From Arcobacter_B sp049472155 (GTDB taxonomy: Bacteria; Campylobacterota; Campylobacteria; Campylobacterales; Arcobacteraceae), in contig NZ_JBMOVW010000004.1 in the NCBI RefSeq assembly GCF_049472155.1, positions 237,751-301,750 on the forward strand: DNA of 64,000 bases, given 5' to 3'. Shown here piece by piece: positions 8,054 to 16,009 of this stretch; the stretch's first letter is position 1; each line of letters starts with the position of its first letter. A program made the position numbers and the translations under genes. Below the pieces are notes generated by a model, which was not told where the DNA came from, ran no database searches, and was given only the letters and a program-made list of their open reading frames with translations.

Positions 8054-8919
8054 TAGTTACCCCATCTTAATTTTTCATTTAAAACATCAAAATAGTTTCT
8101 CTCACATCTATGAATTAGTTTTGCATTATCTTGTGCAATTTTTATTTTAATCGTTTCATTTTGCTCTATTTCGTAAATATCTTGTCCATCTACAATTATA
8201 ACTGCCCCTTGATTATCTGAAATATTAAACTCAATTTCAAAATCAGCAGGCATTACTAAAGGTCTTTGAGTTAAAGAATGAGGTGCAACAGGAGTAATAA
8301 TGAAAGCTTCTGTTAGAGGATATACTAAAGGGCCTCCTACAGAAAGGTTATATGCAGTTGAACCAGTAGGACTTGAGATAATAACACCATCACCATAATA
8401 AGAATTAAAAGGTTTACCATCAATTTTAGCATCTATTGATATCATAGAAGAAATAGATTTTCTTGAAATTACAATATCATTAAAAGCAACAAAATTATTT
8501 AAGTTTAAATTACCTTCTATCATCATTCTATTATCAATTCTATAATTATCTTTTTTTAAATCAGCAACAAATTTTTCTAATTCATCCATATTTATATCTG
8601 TTAAAAAACCTAATGTTCCTAAATTTATGCCTAAAATAGGAATATTATATTTAAAAGATCTTCTTACAACAGATAATAAAGTACCATCTCCACCAACAGA
8701 AACTAAAAAATCAACTTTTTTACATAATGAGTCTAAGCTATAGCCCTCATCATCTATCATCATAGCTGAATTATATTCTAAATATGTTTCTATGTCATTT
8801 TCATTAAATATTTTTTTTATTTTTAGATAGTCAGTTTTTAATTCAGGGCTTGAAGGTTTTAAAATAACCCCAACACTTTTGATATTTTCTAAAAGATTAA
8901 GACTTTTTTTTAGTTTCAA
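8053..8919 (-). CDS. nadK: NAD kinase
   Basis: 288 residues. The conserved GGDGTLL motif lies at 76-82 and the NLGTLGFLTDI segment follows. A second substrate segment (PTGSTAYNLSVGGPLVYP) marks the NAD-binding C-terminal domain. It phosphorylates NAD to NADP in the cytoplasm. Length matches the family. It is transcribed with recN, downstream of two terminators that separate it from fusA. Confidence 0.95.
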   Translation of the reverse strand: MKLKKSLNLLENIKSVGVILKPSSPELKTDYLKIKKIFNENDIETYLEYNSAMMIDDEGYSLDSLCKKVDFLVSVGGDGTLLSVVRRSFKYNIPILGINLGTLGFLTDINMDELEKFVADLKKDNYRIDNRMMIEGNLNLNNFVAFNDIVISRKSISSMISIDAKIDGKPFNSYYGDGVIISSPTGSTAYNLSVGGPLVYPLTEAFIITPVAPHSLTQRPLVMPADFEIEFNISDNQGAVIIVDGQDIYEIEQNETIKIKIAQDNAKLIHRCERNYFDVLNEKLRWGN

Positions 8920-9034
8920 CTTTTCATCCTAATGAAGATATATTTTTAGGATTTTAGCATAATTATATTATAAAGAGTATTATAATTACAAATTGCAATA
9001 TTTTTATAGGAAGTTTATTTTGTTTTTGTATAAA

Positions 9035-9062
9035 AAAAGGGAAGTTTTTAAACTTCCCTTTT
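9035..9062 (-). terminator. Intrinsic terminator between fusA and nadK (distal)
   Basis: A 13-base-pair stem (9035-9047 with 9050-9062, core AAGGGAAGTTT) with a short loop. On the minus strand it is followed directly by a T-run (complement of the A-run at 9032-9038), so it stops transcription coming from fusA. Confidence 0.8.
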
Positions 9063-9087
9063 CTTAATATCAAAAGCTTGTTAAAAC

Positions 9088-9117
9088 ATAAAAGAGTGAC
9101 TCATGTCACTCTTTTAT
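9088..9117 (-). terminator. Hairpin directly after fusA
   Basis: Perfect 13-base arms (9088-9100 and 9105-9117; core AAAAGAGTGAC) around a 4-base loop, 7 bases beyond the fusA stop. On the minus strand the second arm ends in CTTTTAT followed by GTTTT, giving a moderate T-tract. It is the first of two tandem hairpins ending the fusA unit. Confidence 0.75.
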
Positions 9118-9123
9118 ACTGTC

Positions 9124-11232
9124 TTAACCATTTCTTTTAGAAATAATTTCCTCAGAAACATTTTTTGGAACTTCAGCATAGTTATCAAATAACATACCGT
9201 AAGTTGCTCTACCTTGAGTCATAGATCTTAAGTCAGTAGAGTATCCGAACATTTCAGATAATGGAATCATTGCAGTAACTAGTTTAACACCAGCTCTTTC
9301 ATCCATAGATTGAACTTGTCCTCTTCTTTTATTAACGTCACCGATAACATCTCCCATATACTCTTCAGGAGTTTCAATTTCAACTTTCATCATTGGCTCT
9401 AAGATTACAGGTTGAGCAGCAGCTGTTCTACAACCTTCTTTGAATCCCATAGATGCAGCTAATTTAAATGCCATCTCAGATGAATCTACATCATGGTAAG
9501 AACCATCATATAATGTAACTTCAATATTAACCATTGGATAACCAGCTAAAATACCACCAGCCATAGCTTCTTCACAACCTTTTTGAACAGCAGGGATATA
9601 TTCTTTTGGAACAGTACCACCTTTAATTTCATTGTGGAATTTGAAGTTATCTTCTGAATCAGCAGGTAATGGTTTAATATCTAAATATACGTGACCATAT
9701 TGACCTTTACCACCAGATTGCTTAGCATATTTGTACTCGTTTTTAACAGGGTTTTTAATAGTCTCTCTATATGCAACTTGTGGAGCACCAACTTCAGCTT
9801 CAACTTTAAATTCTCTTTTCATTCTATCAACAAGAATTTCTAAGTGTAACTCACCCATTCCTGAAATAATAGTTTGTCCAGATTCTTCATCAGTATTAAC
9901 TCTAAATGATGGATCTTCTTCTGCTAATTTTCCTAAAGCAATACCCATTTTTTCTTGGTCAGCTTTAGTTTTAGGCTCAACTGCAACAGAAATAACTGGC
10001 TCAGGGAATTCCATTCTTTCTAAGATTACTGGATCTTTTTCAGAAGCTAATGTATCACCTGTAATAGTGTTTTTTAATCCAACTACTGCACCGATTTCAC
10101 CAGCATATAATTGAGAAACTTCTTCTCTATTATTTGCGTGCATTTGAAGTAATCTTCCGATTCTTTCTTTTTTCATTTTTGTTGAGTTCATTACATAAGT
10201 ACCAGACTCTAATTGTCCTCTATATACTCTTGTAAATGTTAATTGTCCAACAAATGGGTCAGTCATAATTTTAAATGCTAATGCTGCAACTTCACCTTCA
10301 TCAGTTGAAGGAACGATAACAGCTTCACCATCTTGAGTCTCACCTTTAATATCAGCAACCTCTGTTGGTGCTGGTAAATACATAGCAACAGCGTCAAGTA
10401 AAGTTTGAACACCTTTGTTTTTAAATGCAGTACCACAAGTCATTGGAGTAATTGTCATATTTAAACAAGCAGTTTTTAAACCAGCAATAATTTCATCTTC
10501 TGATAATTCACCCTCTTCGAAGTATTTTTCCATTAACTCTTCAGAAGACTCAGCAGCAGCTTCAATCATCTTTTCTCTATATTCTTCAGCTTGGTCTAAT
10601 AAGTCAGCAGGAATTTCTTCTACATGGTAGTTAGAACCCATAGCAGCATCTTGATCCCAAACGATAGCTTTCATTTGTACTAAATCAATTACACCTTGGA
10701 AATCTTCTTCTGCTCCAATAGGAAGTTGAATTGGAACTGGATTAGCTTTTAATCTTTCAGATACTTGCTTTTCAACATTAAAGAAATCAGCACCTGTTCT
10801 ATCCATTTTATTAACGAAGATCATTCTTGGAACACCGTATTTATTTGCTTGTCTCCAAACTGTTTCAGATTGTGGTTGAACTCCACCTACTGAACAAAAT
10901 ACAGCTACAGCACCATCTAAAACTCTCATAGATCTTTCAACTTCAATAGTGAAGTCAACGTGACCTGGTGTGTCAATGATATTAATTTGTAATTGTTCAT
11001 TAGTTTTTGGGTGTTTCCAGTGACAAGTTGTTGCAGCAGAAGTAATTGTAATACCTCTTTCTTGCTCTTGTTCCATCCAGTCCATAGTTGCAGCACCATC
11101 ATGAACCTCACCAATTTTGTGAGATACACCAGTATAGAATAAAATTCTTTCTGTAGTTGTTGTTTTACCAGCATCAATGTGAGCAGCAATACCGATATTT
11201 CTAACTCTATTAAGAGGTGTTTTTCTTGCCAT
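9124..11232 (-). CDS. fusA: Elongation factor G
   Basis: 702 residues, full length. GTPase P-loop AHIDAGKTT at 17-25; DTPGHVDF and NKMDRTGADF nucleotide motifs follow. Then come the five-domain EF-G pattern and the domain IV/V ending RATYGMLFDNYAEVP. It catalyses ribosomal translocation. It lies downstream of rpsL-rpsG in the classic str order, but a terminator-like hairpin separates rpsG from fusA, so fusA probably has partly independent expression. Confidence 0.98.
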   Translation of the reverse strand: MARKTPLNRVRNIGIAAHIDAGKTTTTERILFYTGVSHKIGEVHDGAATMDWMEQEQERGITITSAATTCHWKHPKTNEQLQINIIDTPGHVDFTIEVERSMRVLDGAVAVFCSVGGVQPQSETVWRQANKYGVPRMIFVNKMDRTGADFFNVEKQVSERLKANPVPIQLPIGAEEDFQGVIDLVQMKAIVWDQDAAMGSNYHVEEIPADLLDQAEEYREKMIEAAAESSEELMEKYFEEGELSEDEIIAGLKTACLNMTITPMTCGTAFKNKGVQTLLDAVAMYLPAPTEVADIKGETQDGEAVIVPSTDEGEVAALAFKIMTDPFVGQLTFTRVYRGQLESGTYVMNSTKMKKERIGRLLQMHANNREEVSQLYAGEIGAVVGLKNTITGDTLASEKDPVILERMEFPEPVISVAVEPKTKADQEKMGIALGKLAEEDPSFRVNTDEESGQTIISGMGELHLEILVDRMKREFKVEAEVGAPQVAYRETIKNPVKNEYKYAKQSGGKGQYGHVYLDIKPLPADSEDNFKFHNEIKGGTVPKEYIPAVQKGCEEAMAGGILAGYPMVNIEVTLYDGSYHDVDSSEMAFKLAASMGFKEGCRTAAAQPVILEPMMKVEIETPEEYMGDVIGDVNKRRGQVQSMDERAGVKLVTAMIPLSEMFGYSTDLRSMTQGRATYGMLFDNYAEVPKNVSEEIISKRNG

Positions 11233-11289
11233 CTTAAATTTTCCTTTTAAGTTTAATAGTTTTCGTAATTTTATCTAAATTACAATAAA

Positions 11290-11316
11290 AAAAAAGGGCG
11301 TAAAACACCCTTTTTT
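11290..11316 (-). terminator. Terminator or attenuator between rpsG and fusA
   Basis: On the minus strand the sequence reads AAAAAAGGGTG, short loop, CGCCCTTTTTTTTT. The stem needs one G-U pair that exists only in the minus-strand RNA, so it belongs to the rpsL-rpsG transcript. The long T-run makes it a good intrinsic terminator, probably a partial one within the str operon. Confidence 0.75.
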
Positions 11317-11344
11317 AAATATAAAATGATTTATTACAGAATGA

Positions 11345-11812
11345 TTACCATCTGTAGTGAGCAAATGCTTTATTAGCTTCTGCCATTCTATGCATATCTT
11401 CTTTCTTCTTGAAAGAAGCTCCTCTTTCATTAGCAGCTTCAAATAATTCGTTTGCTAATCTCTCAACCATAGTTCTTTCATTTCTTTTTCTAGCAGCGTC
11501 AACTAACCATCTTAATGCTAAAGTTTGTCTTCTTACAGCTCTAACTTCTACAGGTACTTGGTATGTAGCTCCACCAACTCTTCTAGATTTAACTTCTAAA
11601 AGTGGCTTAACATTTTCAATTGCTTTTTCAAATAATTCAATACCAGACTCTTCACCTCTAGCATCTAAGTTAGCAATTGCACCATACATAATTTTTTGTG
11701 CTGTAGATTTTTTACCATCTAACATAACTGTATTAATAAATTTAGTGATCACTTTACTATTGTAGATAGGATCAGCCATTACTTCTCTAACTGGAGCTTT
11801 TCTTCTTCTCAT
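11345..11812 (-). CDS. rpsG: 30S ribosomal protein S7
   Basis: 155 residues, standard length. Starts MRRRKAPVRE and contains the S7 signature DPIYNSKVITKFINTVMLDGKK. The arginine-rich helices (RSRRVGGATYQVPVEVR; RRQTLALRWLVDAARKR) contact the 3' major domain of 16S rRNA. It nucleates head assembly of the small subunit. It is 16 bases after rpsL, clearly co-transcribed. Confidence 0.98.
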   Translation of the reverse strand: MRRRKAPVREVMADPIYNSKVITKFINTVMLDGKKSTAQKIMYGAIANLDARGEESGIELFEKAIENVKPLLEVKSRRVGGATYQVPVEVRAVRRQTLALRWLVDAARKRNERTMVERLANELFEAANERGASFKKKEDMHRMAEANKAFAHYRW

Positions 11813-11828
11813 TTTTCTATCCTTCTAC

Positions 11829-12203
11829 TTATTTCTTTGGTTTCTTAGTACCGTATTTAGATCTTGCAACAGTTCTGTTTGCAACACCAGCAGTATCTAA
11901 AGCACCTCTAACTACGTGATACTTAACACCAGGTAAATCCTTAACTCTTCCCCCTCTAACTAATACGATAGAGTGTTCTTGTAAGTTGTGACCCTCACCA
12001 CCAATATATGAAATTACTTCAAATCCAGTAGTTAATCTAACTTTTGCAACTTTTCTTAAAGCCGAGTTTGGTTTCTTTGGAGTTGTAGTATATACTCTAG
12101 TACATACACCTCTTCTTTGTGGACATTTATCTAATGCTGGTGATTTTGATTTTTTAATCACCTTTTTTCGCTCTTTTCTAACAAGCTGATTAATAGTAGG
12201 CAT
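11829..12203 (-). CDS. rpsL: 30S ribosomal protein S12
   Basis: 124 residues, full length: MPTINQLVRK start, TTPKKPNSALRKVAKVR decoding-centre loop and VRGGRVKDLPG loop. Lys43 and Lys88, the positions altered in many streptomycin-resistant strains, are both the sensitive-type lysine. First gene of the str block (rpsL-rpsG-fusA). Confidence 0.98.
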   Translation of the reverse strand: MPTINQLVRKERKKVIKKSKSPALDKCPQRRGVCTRVYTTTPKKPNSALRKVAKVRLTTGFEVISYIGGEGHNLQEHSIVLVRGGRVKDLPGVKYHVVRGALDTAGVANRTVARSKYGTKKPKK

Positions 12204-12220
12204 TCTTTCCCTTTATTTTT

Positions 12221-12226
12221 ATTATA
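12221..12226 (-). promoter_or_regulatory. Candidate -10 box of rpsL
   Basis: The minus strand reads TATAAT here, 18 bases before the rpsL start codon, with the ribosome-binding sequence AGGGAAAG in between. The resulting leader would be about ten bases. A TTGACT lies upstream but at only 13 bases spacing. A start further upstream, giving a long structured leader, is also possible. Confidence 0.4.
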
Positions 12227-12249
12227 GAGAGTCTTATAAAGTCAAAATG

Positions 12250-12385
12250 AATCTTTAAGATTCTCTATTTCTTGGTTTGAGCTTTAAAGCGGCTCATGCT
12301 TCTCGTTACGCCAAATGACGCCATGACATATGATAAGAATCATAATCAAAACGATACTACCATTCTAGAGAAACGTTGAGTGTTT
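12250..12385. other. GC-shifted spacer segment upstream of rpsL, possible intergenic repeat or leader
   Basis: In the ~360-base gap between rpsL and the LysR gene, this part is visibly richer in G and C (GCGGCTCATG, CTCGTTACGCC, GACGCCATGACA) than the near-pure A/T around it. On the minus strand 12265-12324 could encode a 19-residue peptide, MASFGVTRSMSRFKAQTKK, but no ribosome-binding site precedes it. Short inverted repeats (GAATC-TTAAA-GATTC; GAGCTTTAAAGC) are present. It resembles interspersed extragenic repeats of some genomes, or it may be a transcribed rpsL leader. The rest of the gap (12386-12560) is A/T-rich promoter sequence of the LysR gene, with TATAAT at 12453-12458. Confidence 0.4.
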
Positions 12386-12560
12386 TCTAAAAAAGTTATA
12401 GATTATATTTAATAATAGCTTAATTTTTTCTTATATTAAACTGAAATGTTGTTATAATAAACTTTACATAACTTGAATATTTTATATTTATTAATAATTA
12501 ATACTAATTAATAGCTTTTATATTGTACTATTATTAACAAATTCTATATAAGGAATAAAA

Positions 12561-13436
12561 ATGACAATTAGAGAAATGGATATATTTGTTAATGTTGTTG
12601 AGTTATCAAATTTAACTGAGGTTTCAATTAATATGAATTTAACTCAACCAAATATTTCAATAACAATTAAATCTATTGAAAAAGAGTTTAACGAAAAAAT
12701 GTTTGATAGAATAGGTAAAAAATTAATTGTAAATGAAAGAGGAAGAATTTTATATAATGAAATTTTACCTATATTAACACAAATAAAAGAACTTCAAAAT
12801 AAATTTTCAAAAAATAAATTAATTGGTAATATAAGTGTAGCGGCTACTAATACAATAGGTGTATATGTTCTTCCTTTTGTACTTTATGATTATAATAAAC
12901 TATATCAAGATGTAAAAATCACTCATTATTACAAAGATGTTAATTCTATTATATCTCTAATTAATTCAGGAAAAATTGATGTAGGATTTATTGAAAGTGA
13001 TATCAATGACAAAAATATCGTTAAAGAATTGCTTTATAAAGATGAACTTATAGTAGTTAGCGCAGATAAAGAACTTACTAAAAAAAGTTTTTATATTGAT
13101 CAATTATTTTCAAAAGAATGGATAATTAGAGAAGAAACTTCAGGAGTAATGAAAGTATTTTTTGATTATCTAGGAGATTTAAAAAATGAATTAAATATTA
13201 CTCTTGCACTTGAACATGCTCTTGCAATAAAACAAATATTAAAAAACTATAAAGACACAATCTCAATTTTACCTGCAAAAAGTGTTGAAAATGAATTAAA
13301 TGAAGGTATCTTATACAAAGTTGATACTATCAATATGAAATTTGAAAGAAACTGTTATATGGTCTATCATAGAAATAAATTTAGAAATGCAGTATTTGAA
13401 TCATTTAGAACTTTTATTATTGAAAATATAAATTAA
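12561..13436 (+). CDS. LysR-family transcriptional regulator of the sulfonate/amino-acid island
   Basis: 291 residues. The N-terminal winged helix-turn-helix lies at about 3-62 (REMDIFVNVVE..., NMNLTQPNISITIKSIEKEF), followed by an effector-binding domain of the LysR type (about 90-290) with the usual SVAATNTIG-like entry. It precedes the putative cuyA-TRAP operon in the same direction with a 137-base gap. It most likely senses the imported substrate or a product and activates the operon. Ligand not deducible. The family resembles CysB/CysL-type regulators of sulfur genes only in a general way. Start supported by AAGGAATAAAA before the ATG. Confidence 0.88.
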   Translation: MTIREMDIFVNVVELSNLTEVSINMNLTQPNISITIKSIEKEFNEKMFDRIGKKLIVNERGRILYNEILPILTQIKELQNKFSKNKLIGNISVAATNTIGVYVLPFVLYDYNKLYQDVKITHYYKDVNSIISLINSGKIDVGFIESDINDKNIVKELLYKDELIVVSADKELTKKSFYIDQLFSKEWIIREETSGVMKVFFDYLGDLKNELNITLALEHALAIKQILKNYKDTISILPAKSVENELNEGILYKVDTINMKFERNCYMVYHRNKFRNAVFESFRTFIIENIN

Positions 13437-13511
13437 TTACTTAATTTAATTAATTAATATTTCTGTAACTATAAATTTCTTTTATCTAAAAAATAAAAAA
13501 AACTTATTTTT

Positions 13512-13558
13512 TATAATATTTCATTTCTGATACTATTTTAATACACAGATACTAGTAT
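13512..13558 (+). promoter_or_regulatory. Candidate promoter and operator region of the cuyA operon
   Basis: TATAAT at 13512-13517 could be a -10 box. The stretch 13529-13558 carries two GATACTA-type words and ends in the perfect palindrome ATACTAGTAT (13549-13558). LysR proteins bind inverted repeats with a T-N11-A core, so this is the obvious place for the adjacent LysR protein to act. The palindrome lies 31 bases before the cuyA start. Confidence 0.4.
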
Positions 13559-13588
13559 TTAATAATTTAAAAAGTGTTAGGAGAAAAG

Positions 13589-14587
13589 ATGGATATAAAC
13601 AGATTTAAAAAAAGAGGTTATGTAAAAAGACCTACATATATTGAGCCTCTTAATAATTTAACAAAGCTAATGAATAAGAATATAAATCTATACGTAAAAA
13701 GGGATGATTTACTTGAAAGTGGAGGAAATAAAACTAGAAAGTTAGATTATCTTATTGCTGATGCAATAGAAAAAGGTTGTGATACGCTTATTACTTGTGG
13801 GGCAGTACAATCTAATCATTGTAGAATAACTTTATCTTGGGCAAATCTTGAAAAAATGGATTGTCATTTAATTATAGAAGAAAGAGTAAAAGGCTCATAT
13901 AAAGAAGATGCAAATGGAAACAATTTTTTATTTCATTTAATGGGAGCTAAATCTATTAAAATGGTACCTGGAAAAAGTGATATGATGGCTGAAATGGAAA
14001 AGAAAGCTGAAGAATTAAGAAAAGAAGGTAAAAAACCATATATAGTTCCAGGTGGAGGTTCAAATGGTATTGGTGCGTTAGGATATTCATCTTGTGCATT
14101 AGAATTAATGGAACAACTTGCTAAAGAATCATTGGATATTGATACTATTGTTGTACCATCAGGAAGTTCTGGTACTCATGCAGGTATGGCTGTTGCTCTA
14201 AAAGCTTTAAATAGCAAAATAAATCTTGTTGGTATAAACGTATCAAGAACAACAGAAGAACAAAAAGACACTGTTTTTAAAGTTGCACAAGAACATATAG
14301 AAGTATTAGGTCTTGATAAAAATATCTTAAGAAGAGATGATTTAATTTGTATTGAGGATTATGTGGGAGAGGGATACTCTCTTAAAACTGAAGGTATGAA
14401 AAATGCAGTTGAAGTTTTTGCTAGAGAAGAGAGTATTTTACTTGATCCTGTTTATACAGGAAAAGTTGCAGATGGATTCTTAGACTTAATTAAAAAAGAT
14501 TATTTTAAAGAAGGTTCAAATGTATTGTTCTTACATACTGGTGGGTCAATAGCCTTATACGCATATCAAAATTACTTTAAGGATTAA
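13589..14587 (+). CDS. cuyA: PLP-dependent L-cysteate sulfo-lyase (CuyA) or D-cysteine desulfhydrase
   Basis: 332 residues of the ACC deaminase/D-cysteine desulfhydrase fold-type II family. The PLP lysine is in GGNKTRKL; substrate-loop CGAVQSNHC; phosphate-cup VPSGSSGTHAG. At the two positions that separate ACC deaminase (Glu, Leu) from D-cysteine desulfhydrase-like enzymes, it has Thr in VYTGK and Thr in LHTGG, so it is not an ACC deaminase. NKTRKL, SNHCR and IEERVKGSY are what I remember from L-cysteate sulfo-lyases, whereas the enteric DcyD proteins have NKLRKL and SNHVRQT. CuyA converts L-cysteate to pyruvate, sulfite and ammonium. The TRAP transporter, RidA and a YeiH-type exporter nearby fit this. 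Start chosen at the ATG after AGGAG (13579-13583), not at an upstream GTG. Confidence 0.72.
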   Translation: MDINRFKKRGYVKRPTYIEPLNNLTKLMNKNINLYVKRDDLLESGGNKTRKLDYLIADAIEKGCDTLITCGAVQSNHCRITLSWANLEKMDCHLIIEERVKGSYKEDANGNNFLFHLMGAKSIKMVPGKSDMMAEMEKKAEELRKEGKKPYIVPGGGSNGIGALGYSSCALELMEQLAKESLDIDTIVVPSGSSGTHAGMAVALKALNSKINLVGINVSRTTEEQKDTVFKVAQEHIEVLGLDKNILRRDDLICIEDYVGEGYSLKTEGMKNAVEVFAREESILLDPVYTGKVADGFLDLIKKDYFKEGSNVLFLHTGGSIALYAYQNYFKD

Positions 14588-14589
14588 AA

Positions 14590-15549
14590 ATGTTACGAAG
14601 TATATTATTAATTTGTCTTGTTGGAGCTGTTGCAGTAAATGCTAAAACTTTAAGATTATCTACTTATGTTAATTCAATAGATGTAAGATACAAAGGTTTT
14701 GAACATTTTGCCGATTTAGTAAAGAAAAAAAGTAATGGAAAACTAAAAATCAAAATATATGGTTCATCTACACTTCATGGTTGGAGTGAAGGAGTTGATG
14801 CAGTATTAGGTGGGGTAACAGATATTTCTTGGTTACCTTCTGATAAGAGGTTAAAGTGTCAAAGAGTTACTGCACTATATCCAGCAGTAGTTGATTTTAA
14901 AAAGCAAATTGAAACAGATGCAAAATATACAGAACTTTTAGAAGATGAACTTTCAAAAAATAATTTAAAAGTAATCTTTAATTCAAACTATTCTTATGAC
15001 CAAGAATGGTGGTTTAAAGAACCAATAGCAGATTTAACAAAACTTGATGGGAAACAAGTAAGAAGTCCTTATCCTGTTATAAGTGAAATGATTAAACAAT
15101 GGGGAGGAAACCCAGTATTTATCTCACCAAAAGAAGTTTTTCAATCAGCAGAGAGAGGTGTTGTAGATGGTGTAAGTATGGGTGTAGCTACTTATAGTTC
15201 TTGGAAATTATGGGGTGTAATGCCACACATGGTAAATGGAAGTTTATTTTACGGTAATACTCAATATGTAATAAATAAAAGTTCATTTGAAAAACTATCA
15301 AAAGAACACCAAAAAATCCTTCTTGAATCTGCAAAAGAATCTGAAGTTTGGTTAAAACCTAGATACGAAGCTTGGGTAAATGAAAGAGTTGGTCAAGCAA
15401 TCATGGAAGGTGGAGGAAGTGCATACTCTTTAGATATTGATAAAAGAAAAGATATTGTTAAGAAAATTCAAGCAATATGGGATATAAAAGTTAAAAAAGA
15501 GTGTGGAGAAGATTTAGCAAATAAAATAAAAGAATTGGTTAATCAATGA
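14590..15549 (+). CDS. dctP: TRAP transporter solute-binding protein (DctP type)
   Basis: 319 residues. A signal peptide covers about 1-18 (ending AVNA), so the protein is periplasmic. It shows the DctP pattern: KTLRLSTYVN start, ADLVKKKSNGKLKIKIY, and the substrate-carboxylate arginine in DGKQVRSP (Arg158). It binds a small organic acid and delivers it to the DctQM permease. An insertion rich in Trp (WLPSD, EWWFKEP, SSWKLWG) around the pocket hints at a specialised ligand. It follows cuyA by 2 bases and overlaps dctQ by 4, so the ligand is probably the substrate of the PLP enzyme (inference: a sulfonated C3 amino or hydroxy acid). Confidence 0.9.
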   Translation: MLRSILLICLVGAVAVNAKTLRLSTYVNSIDVRYKGFEHFADLVKKKSNGKLKIKIYGSSTLHGWSEGVDAVLGGVTDISWLPSDKRLKCQRVTALYPAVVDFKKQIETDAKYTELLEDELSKNNLKVIFNSNYSYDQEWWFKEPIADLTKLDGKQVRSPYPVISEMIKQWGGNPVFISPKEVFQSAERGVVDGVSMGVATYSSWKLWGVMPHMVNGSLFYGNTQYVINKSSFEKLSKEHQKILLESAKESEVWLKPRYEAWVNERVGQAIMEGGGSAYSLDIDKRKDIVKKIQAIWDIKVKKECGEDLANKIKELVNQ

Positions 15550-16007
15550 ATAAATTAGACAAAATCACAGTATATTTATCCTATCTAGGTGGGGTTATTA
15601 TTGTTATCCAAAGTCTATGGATAGGAGTCTCAGTTTTCTTACGAAAACTGGGGTATCCAGATCCATACGTTACAGAGGTTACAGCATTGATGCTTTTACC
15701 ACTGGCTTTTTTAGGTATGAGTTATTCATTAAAAGTTAATGGTTATCCAGAAGTTACATTACTTAATGAAAAGCTACCAACAAAAATAGCAAAGTTTTTT
15801 AATAAGGTTAAATATCTTGTAATATTTCTAATAGGAATATTTTTTACATTGACTTTATATAAAGCTTTTACTTTAGCCTATGTAAGTGGTGCAAGTAGTG
15901 AAATATTAGAAATACCGAGAACGTATGTTGCATTTCCAACATTGGCCTCTATGATATTTTTTAATATTTACAGTTTATATAAATTATATTTAGAGTTTAA
16001 GGATTAA
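15546..16007 (+). CDS. dctQ: TRAP transporter small membrane subunit (DctQ type)
   Basis: 153 residues with four hydrophobic segments (about 10-30, 45-65, 90-110 and 128-147), the DctQ layout. The conserved early region after helix 1 (VFLRKLGYPDPYVTEVT) is present. Start codon overlaps the dctP stop (ATGA). It forms the permease with DctM, which follows after 2 bases. Confidence 0.9.
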   Translation: MNKLDKITVYLSYLGGVIIVIQSLWIGVSVFLRKLGYPDPYVTEVTALMLLPLAFLGMSYSLKVNGYPEVTLLNEKLPTKIAKFFNKVKYLVIFLIGIFFTLTLYKAFTLAYVSGASSEILEIPRTYVAFPTLASMIFFNIYSLYKLYLEFKD

Positions 16008-16009
16008 AA

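Noticed and set aside
9731..10630. Plus-strand ORFs opposite fusA, and similar ones opposite rpoB, rplA, tuf and gpmI
   Set aside because: Antisense shadows of highly conserved genes, with no ribosome-binding site and no recognisable product.
13589..14587. ACC deaminase
   Set aside because: The diagnostic Glu and Leu are both Thr.
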